Shown in pieces: positions 59,335 to 64,000 of a DNA stretch of 64,000 nucleotides (the first letter of the stretch is position 1; the number at the start of each line of letters is the position of its first letter). The notes beneath the pieces are model-generated. The model had not been told where the DNA came from and searched no databases. It saw only the letters and a program-made list of their open reading frames with translations. The translations under genes were made by a program, and so were the position numbers. Location: NCBI RefSeq assembly GCF_009177095.1, contig NZ_AP021861.1:4074501-4138500 (forward strand), given 5' to 3'. The stretch comes from Lacipirellula parvula (GTDB lineage: Bacteria; Planctomycetota; Planctomycetia; Pirellulales; Lacipirellulaceae).

Positions 59335-60351
59335 CTACCCCAGCTTCCGATCCATCGCCTCGGCAATCCGCCCGCACTGCTTCATCATCTCGGCGAACTG
59401 ATCGAAGTTCATCGACTGGTAGCCGTCGCTCATCGCCTTGTCGGGGTTCGGATGGACCTCGACGATAATCCCGTCGGCGCCCGCCGCGATCGCCGCCCGC
59501 GACATCGCCGTCACCAAGTGCGTGTGGCCGGTGCCGTGGCTCGGGTCGATCACGATCGGCAGGTGCGTCTTCGCCTGCACGTACGGCACTGAGGCGAGCG
59601 GCAGCGTGAACCGCGTGTGCGTTTCGAACGTGCGGATGCCCCGCTCACAGAGCATGACGTTCGGGTTGCCGGCGTCGAGAATGTATTCCGCGGCCAACAA
59701 CCATTCATCGACGGTCGCGCTCGGGCCGCGCTTCAGCAGCACCGGCCGCGGCGATTTGCCGGCCGCCTCAAGCAACCGGTAGTTCTGCATGTTGCGCGCG
59801 CCAATCTGCAGCACATCGGCGTATTTGGAAACGAGATCGACGTCTTCGCTGGCGACGACTTCCGTCACCACAGCCAGCCCCGTCACGTCGCGGGCCGCGG
59901 CCATCAGCTTGAGGCCCTCTTCCTTCATCCCTTGGAAGCTGTACGGACTGGTGCGCGGCTTGAACGCCCCGCCGCGGAGGGCCGTCGCCCCCGCCGCCTT
60001 CACCGCCTTCGCCGAGGCGATGATCTGCTCCTCGCTCTCGACCGAGCAAGGCCCGGCCATGACGCCGATGTTGACGCCGCCGACCTTCATGCCGAGGGCC
60101 TGCACTACGGTCGGCTCCGACTTGAGCTCCCGGCTGGCAAGCTTGTAAGGCGCCAGAATCGGCAGCACTTCGTCGACCCCGGGCCCGCTTTCCAGCGACC
60201 CGATCCCAGCGATCCGCTCGTCGCCGACGACGGCGATGACGGTCCGCTCAGAACCACGAATAACGTTGGGCTTCAGCCCTTTCGATTCAACATGAGCAAT
60301 CATGGCATTGATATCCGCTTCACTGGCTGAACGTTTCATCACAACAATCAT
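59335..60351 (-). CDS. aroF: 3-deoxy-7-phosphoheptulonate (DAHP) synthase, type I-beta
   Basis: A 338-residue enzyme for the first step of the shikimate pathway. An N-terminal ferredoxin-like regulatory domain (1-75, [17 protein letters not shown]) precedes the TIM-barrel (about 95-335) with [58 protein letters not shown] and [13 protein letters not shown]. This is the AroF/AroG I-beta type with an ACT-like extension. ATG 60351 has GGAG ten bases upstream; a TTG at 60366 is an alternative. Transcription is probably controlled by the attenuator at 60458-60610. Confidence 0.95.
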   Translation of the reverse strand: MIVVMKRSASEADINAMIAHVESKGLKPNVIRGSERTVIAVVGDERIAGIGSLESGPGVDEVLPILAPYKLASRELKSEPTVVQALGMKVGGVNIGVMAGPCSVESEEQIIASAKAVKAAGATALRGGAFKPRTSPYSFQGMKEEGLKLMAAARDVTGLAVVTEVVASEDVDLVSKYADVLQIGARNMQNYRLLEAAGKSPRPVLLKRGPSATVDEWLLAAEYILDAGNPNVMLCERGIRTFETHTRFTLPLASVPYVQAKTHLPIVIDPSHGTGHTHLVTAMSRAAIAAGADGIIVEVHPNPDKAMSDGYQSMNFDQFAEMMKQCGRIAEAMDRKLG

Positions 60352-60393
60352 CGGGATGAGCTCCAATACATGGTTTTTCTGCTTTCTGAATGC

Positions 60394-60417
60394 GAGCCCC
60401 CTGGTTCATCCAGGGGG
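60394..60417 (-). repeat. Hairpin just before the DAHP synthase gene
   Basis: CCCCCTGG ATGAA CCAGGGGG on the minus strand, about 43 bp ahead of the start codon. D-like hairpin. It may also influence ribosome access. Confidence 0.6.
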
Positions 60418-60457
60418 GAATTTTGAATTGGCTACGCCCTTTTTCACCCCACCAACG

Positions 60458-60492
60458 AAAAAAGCCCCGGGCGTCCTAGGGCGCCCGGGGCT
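60458..60492 (-). terminator. Intrinsic terminator (attenuator) between the leader peptide and DAHP synthase
   Basis: Minus strand: stem GCCCCGGGCG, loop CCCTAGGA, stem CGCCCGGGGC, then TTTTTTC. It lies 32 bp after the leader-peptide stop and about 107 bp before the DAHP synthase ATG. GACGCCCG in its 3' arm can instead pair with CGGGCGTC inside the leader gene. Confidence 0.85.
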
Positions 60493-60523
60493 TCGGTTGG
60501 TTTGGTGCTTAGCGATGATTCGT

Positions 60524-60610
60524 CTACGCACAACCTCCGGCCACGACGCCCGTTCTAAAAAAGAACGCGTCGGTAAAGCTAAACCAGAAGTAGTACAGAT
60601 ACGTGGTCAT
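60524..60610 (-). CDS. Aromatic-rich leader peptide (28 codons) of the DAHP synthase attenuator
   Basis: A 28-codon frame starts at ATG 60610. Its product carries YLYYFWFSF at 4-12 and FFF at 16-18: three Tyr, one Trp and six Phe, ten aromatic residues in 28. This is the pattern of amino-acid leader peptides such as PheL. The gene stops 32 bp before an intrinsic terminator that precedes the DAHP synthase gene. Codons 20-22 (ACG GGC GTC) include CGGGCGTC, complementary over 8 bp to the terminator's 3' arm. No clear Shine-Dalgarno is seen; the frame is open further upstream, but the ATG fits best. Confidence 0.8.
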   Translation of the reverse strand: MTTYLYYFWFSFTDAFFFRTGVVAGGCA

Positions 60611-60758
60611 CACGGTTGTATTGTCGGCAGGAGATCCGGTTCTAGCAAGAGATTTTTTGCCGGGATTTTTTCGATGAAGACCGAGAGACTTGTTCCAGCA
60701 GCAACGCCGCGTTAGTGACAGCACCAAAAATCTTCACGAAAACTCGCCCGAAATGCCA

Positions 60759-61256
60759 CTACAGCGTTCGCGAAAACCGACGGTAGATCGCGACCGTCAT
60801 CACGCCCGTGATCGCCAAGAATCCCGCCAGAATCCACCAGACTCCGCTGGAGAGTTCCACCGGTTGCGATTCGTTGGCCTTCACCACTAGCAGTTGCAAC
60901 CCCAGGAAGTTGAGCGAGACCAGCCCGGCCATCACCAAGCCGTAGCTGCCGAGCGCCCGGCTCGTTTCGTCGCGTCGCTCGGGAGCGAGCCAATAGTCGC
61001 GGTTCGGCAAATTGACCATGCCCTTTGGCAAGTAACGGACCAGCGCGAACATCCCGGCGAGCAGCGCCGTGGTGAACGTCACGATGCCGACCATCGTCCA
61101 CACGTACGAGTCGCGCGGCATCCACCCATTGGGAACGCCGTTGGCGTTGAAGTGCGATGCGACGACTTCCGGCAACCGGCTGTAAGTGGCGGCCATCGCA
61201 GCGAGGAATCCAAAATAGCCGACGACGGCGATGACTGGCGGGGCGAGTTTTCCCAT
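60759..61256 (-). CDS. DUF1648-domain membrane protein
   Basis: A 165-residue protein with four predicted membrane helices (about 7-26, 52-74, 103-125, 138-158). The segment LPEVVASHFNANGVPNGW between helices one and two is the DUF1648 signature, also found in SdpI-type immunity proteins and other small membrane proteins. The role is unknown. It lies upstream of the DAHP synthase leader on the same strand; co-transcription is possible but not needed. Confidence 0.8.
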   Translation of the reverse strand: MGKLAPPVIAVVGYFGFLAAMAATYSRLPEVVASHFNANGVPNGWMPRDSYVWTMVGIVTFTTALLAGMFALVRYLPKGMVNLPNRDYWLAPERRDETSRALGSYGLVMAGLVSLNFLGLQLLVVKANESQPVELSSGVWWILAGFLAITGVMTVAIYRRFSRTL

Positions 61257-61463
61257 GGCTGGCTTACCTGATTAGCGAAAAACTTCAGCGATCAAGTAGA
61301 TGATTCGCTGCGTAGTGCATGATCTTGGAAGGCTGCAATCGCTGCAATATGGGAGAGAGTTTCAGCAGCGGAAGCCCGCTCGACTCACGCCGACATGGCC
61401 ACGCCGCAGTGCCGTCGAGGCCATGCCACCTACCGCCGCCCGCAGCGCACGATCTCAATAGAC

Positions 61464-62021
61464 CTACGTCCACCCAAACTTCAACAACTCGCGTCCGCAC
61501 TGCGGGCAAGGGGTTCGCAACTTCGCGAGATCGACGCTAGCGATATGGCAGATCGGGCAGTAGACGCCGTCGTCGGGCAGCGGGATCGATTCTCTAATCG
61601 CCGACATCACTAACGCCGCACGATAAACCTCGTCTGCGTCGGCGCCCGGCGCGGGGAGCCCTGCCGCTTCGGGATTAGGAATTCTCGAGTTCAGCTGCGT
61701 CGTGGCAATCCACTCGTCCTTCCCGAGATTCTGATTGTCGTCGATGTTCTCGGTGATATCGAGCTGACTGAACGCGATCTCGTCCGTCGGCATCGTCTCG
61801 ATTTTCCGCAGCCGCAGCGTCAGGGCGCCAGATTTCGCACACTCCGCGCGCGTCCGCGGTTCCGCATGCACGACCGACCAATCGGAATCGACCAAACGCA
61901 ACGACGTCCTGATCGCAAACGTTTCGGGAAGATCGGCAGCCTCCATGCCGGCCGAGGCGAACGCCCCGCCGGTGGCGTCGTCGACGAACGTTACCTCGAC
62001 TTTGTGATTAAACAAATCCAT
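61464..62021 (-). CDS. Protein of unknown function with C-terminal zinc ribbon
   Basis: A 185-residue protein. The N-terminal 130 residues (starting MDLFNHKVEVTFVDDATG) are mixed alpha/beta without a recognised family. The C-terminus has CPIC and CPQC 18 residues apart (VYCPICHIASVDLAKL onward), a zinc ribbon of rubredoxin type. No signal peptide. ATG 62021 is preferred over 62054. No context points to a function. Confidence 0.65.
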   Translation of the reverse strand: MDLFNHKVEVTFVDDATGGAFASAGMEAADLPETFAIRTSLRLVDSDWSVVHAEPRTRAECAKSGALTLRLRKIETMPTDEIAFSQLDITENIDDNQNLGKDEWIATTQLNSRIPNPEAAGLPAPGADADEVYRAALVMSAIRESIPLPDDGVYCPICHIASVDLAKLRTPCPQCGRELLKFGWT

Positions 62022-62167
62022 CAACGACCATCCCCCAGCCACGCAAAAAAACAAAGCCGCTCGTCGGCGAGCCAGCGACGTCGCAAATTTTAGCCGCCGC
62101 GCACGAGTACCGCAAAGAACGCCTGCAACGCTGTCGCCGCGCTAACGACCGCCGCAGAGCTGCGCAT

Positions 62168-62581
62168 TCACCCGCGCAAGATCGCCTCGCCGGTCCGCGG
62201 GTTTGTCAGGGTCACGTTTTCGAGTGCGCGAATACGCCACGTTTCGCCCTGCTTGATCAGCACAGCAAGGATCAGCGTATCGACCTGCTGCGGCCCAGCC
62301 GGGTGAGCGACGCCCGCCGTGAGGCGACTCCAGAAATGGACGACCGCCGCTCCGTCAGCAATGTGCGCGACGTCGAGCAATTCGTTCGCAAGCGTCGAGT
62401 CGCGATAGATCGTTTCGTGGATCGGAGCGTGCAGCGCCACGATCGCATCGCTGCCCCGGACGAAGTGCCCAAAACGATTCACGAACGTCGCGTCCTCGGC
62501 AAACAGGCCGCCGAGCGCGGCCATGTCGTGAGCATTCCAAGCCGCTTGAAATGCAACGGGGGCGTCTTCTGGTCTATTCAT
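62168..62581 (-). CDS. SnoaL-like (SgcJ/EcaC family) protein
   Basis: A 137-residue NTF2-fold protein. AWNAHDMAALGGLFAEDATFVN and the ending WRIRALENVTLTNPRTG fit the SgcJ/EcaC oxidoreductase-like family, whose substrates are usually unknown. Typical length. It stands alone between the zinc-ribbon and desaturase genes. Confidence 0.8.
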   Translation of the reverse strand: MNRPEDAPVAFQAAWNAHDMAALGGLFAEDATFVNRFGHFVRGSDAIVALHAPIHETIYRDSTLANELLDVAHIADGAAVVHFWSRLTAGVAHPAGPQQVDTLILAVLIKQGETWRIRALENVTLTNPRTGEAILRG

Positions 62582-62742
62582 GTTGGTCAGAGTTTGTGGC
62601 GCAGGTTACGCACGATCTCAATCGGGGGCGGCGCAGCCGCAGGACATCGTCGAGACGAATCTGAATCTCGGCGGCTGTCGAACGCAAGATGGATCCGCTT
62701 GTTGCTCCAACACGCCAGTTTGAGCCCTAGCGCCACCAGTTC

Positions 62743-62777
62743 ATAAAAAAAGCGAGGCGCCCATTCGGACGCCTCGC
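62743..62777 (-). terminator. Intrinsic terminator of the desaturase gene
   Basis: AGCGAGGCG (62750-62758) and CGCCTCGCT (62769-62777) form a 9-bp stem; on the minus strand it is followed by TTTTTTT. About 40 bp after the desaturase stop. A T-run on the other side (62784-62790) may allow bidirectional use. Confidence 0.85.
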
Positions 62778-62817
62778 TCGTTGATCTTTTTTAAATCCTG
62801 CGGAAACGCTCGCCGCT

Positions 62818-63825
62818 TTACGCCCGAGCCTTCGGGATATCCCGCACCCGCACCACGTCCCACGCCAGGCCGACCTTTTCCATCATCCAGATCGACCAGT
62901 AGGTGACGTCGACTTCCCACCAGCGGTGGCCCTGACGAGCGACGCGTTGGTAGGCGTGGTGGTTGTTGTGCCAGCCTTCGCCGAAGGCGAGGATGCCGAC
63001 CCACCACAGGTTGCGGCTGTTGTCGGTCGTTTCGTAGTTACGGTAGCCCCACAGGTGCGTTGCCGAGTTGACGAACCAGGTGACGTGCAGGACGTAGACC
63101 ATCCGCACGCCGAGGCCCCAGAGGACCATCGACCAGCCGGCCCAGTTGCCGCCGAGGCCCCAGCTTTCGGGACCGAAGTATCCCATCGCGTAGAGGATAC
63201 CGGCGCAGACCGCATGCGATGGGAGGAAGAGGTAATGGAGCGCGACCATCACCTTGTCCTTCATCATGTCGGGGGCGTAGCGATTGAGAACTTCCGCGTG
63301 CCACTTGCGGCCAAAGTTCGGCATGAACCAGAACGCATGGCTCCACCACGCGCCGTCGGTCGGCGAGTGGGGGTCGCCTTCGTGATCGCTGAAGGCGTGA
63401 TGCTTGCGGTGATTGGCGACCCAAGTGAGCGCCGAGCCTTCGCCCGACAGGCCGCCGAGGAAGGCGAGCAACCAGCGGACGGGGCGATACGTTTGAAAGC
63501 TCTTGTGCGTCAGCAACCGGTGGTAGCCCATGCAAACGCCGAAGCTACCGGTGATGAACGCCAGGACGACGCAAGTGATGAACGCCGGCCAGCTGAAGAA
63601 GAACAGCGCGGCGACGGCCATTACGTGGACCATGCCGATCCAAGAGACGATCGGCCAATTGAAGCCGAATTCCTTGAAGGGGCGCCGAGCGCGAATGTAA
63701 GAGGAAACCATTTTCAGCAGCGCGGCGTTGCTCATCGCCTCGCTGACGTCGATCGCCGTGCCGTTAGGGTCGACTGGCTCGCGCTTCGAGCGTTTCTGTA
63801 AACCCTTGGGGGTGACCGTGGACAT
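62818..63825 (-). CDS. Acyl-CoA delta-9-type fatty acid desaturase
   Basis: A 335-residue integral-membrane di-iron desaturase. The three histidine boxes are GYHRLLTH (HX4H), HRKHH and GWHNNHH, spaced as in stearoyl-CoA/DesC desaturases. About four membrane helices (about 55-100 and 190-250). It introduces a cis double bond into fatty acyl chains and so adjusts membrane fluidity. AAAGGAATC lies about nine bases before the ATG. Confidence 0.93.
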   Translation of the reverse strand: MSTVTPKGLQKRSKREPVDPNGTAIDVSEAMSNAALLKMVSSYIRARRPFKEFGFNWPIVSWIGMVHVMAVAALFFFSWPAFITCVVLAFITGSFGVCMGYHRLLTHKSFQTYRPVRWLLAFLGGLSGEGSALTWVANHRKHHAFSDHEGDPHSPTDGAWWSHAFWFMPNFGRKWHAEVLNRYAPDMMKDKVMVALHYLFLPSHAVCAGILYAMGYFGPESWGLGGNWAGWSMVLWGLGVRMVYVLHVTWFVNSATHLWGYRNYETTDNSRNLWWVGILAFGEGWHNNHHAYQRVARQGHRWWEVDVTYWSIWMMEKVGLAWDVVRVRDIPKARA

Positions 63826-64000
63826 CGGCTGTGATTCCTTTCGTATCGTGAATCAGGTGAGTTCGGCGCGACGCCAAGTCACCGATGGTCGAGGTGTGAA
63901 GCGGGCGATGCGGGCGGGACGAATTGGAAATTGGCGGGGAATGAAGCAGGGCGCTCGCCGAAGTTTTTCACGCCGCCATGGATTGCGCGATTGAGCGCGA
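63826..64000. other. Upstream region of the desaturase gene
   Basis: The final 175 bp shows no gene or repeat; it should hold the desaturase promoter, but no convincing element was seen. Confidence 0.5.

Overview
The window is a GC-rich chromosomal segment from a planctomycete, most likely of the order Pirellulales. Indicators are a BBP7-type outer-membrane barrel, a two-domain 3-keto-disaccharide hydrolase (DUF1080), a giant exported protein with an LExR-type N-terminal signal and a G8 domain, an excisionase-HTH/receiver regulator, and flagellar genes in a planctomycete-like order. The order-level placement is inferred from gene content. No rRNA, tRNA, CRISPR array or phage was seen.

Layout. 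(i) 1-10142, minus strand: a flagellar export/basal-body operon (fliJ, fliI, fliH, fliG, fliF, fliE, flgC, flgB), behind it a sigma-54 activator and soluble kinase, and an FlgN-like chaperone. A near-consensus -24/-12 promoter sits in front of flgB. (ii) 10255-17000: a membrane-anchored TPR protein, a Tat-exported nuclease/phosphatase-fold protein, an esterase, malate dehydrogenase and a thioredoxin-like lipoprotein. (iii) 17347-23294, plus strand: flhA, flhF, flhG, a small membrane protein and fliA, with a sigma-28-type -10 box ahead of the last two. (iv) 23370-32511: surface and envelope genes (repeat/G8 protein, orphan pseudopilin, small beta-sandwich protein, DUF1080 protein). (v) 32695-44288: argG, a frameshifted four-helix-bundle gene, an ABC-2 permease, yaaA, a long aspartate carbamoyltransferase, a NYN RNase, a kinase/regulator pair, mnmG and a lipase. 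(vi) 44376-63825: a secreted hydrolase, the BBP7 barrel, TerC, hisC, hisD, threonine aldolase, glutamate dehydrogenase, two related envelope proteins, arylamine N-acetyltransferase, DAHP synthase, small proteins and a fatty-acid desaturase.

The most unusual content lies between and inside the genes. At least six families of short palindromic repeats occur, often as inverted pairs (REPIN-like). A separate class of inverted arrays has a strict 7-bp period, with a different heptamer at different loci. One palindrome family (18 copies) shows paired stem substitutions. It repeatedly brackets a heptamer array: reverse palindrome, array, forward palindrome. Copies have entered mnmG, hisD, flhF, flhG, the DUF1080 gene, a pseudopilin leader and a small gene without breaking frame, and others provide stop codons or lie directly against start codons.

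A second result is a probable transcription attenuator ahead of DAHP synthase: an unlisted 28-codon peptide gene very rich in Tyr/Phe/Trp, a strong intrinsic terminator, and an 8-bp alternative pairing between the peptide gene and the terminator.
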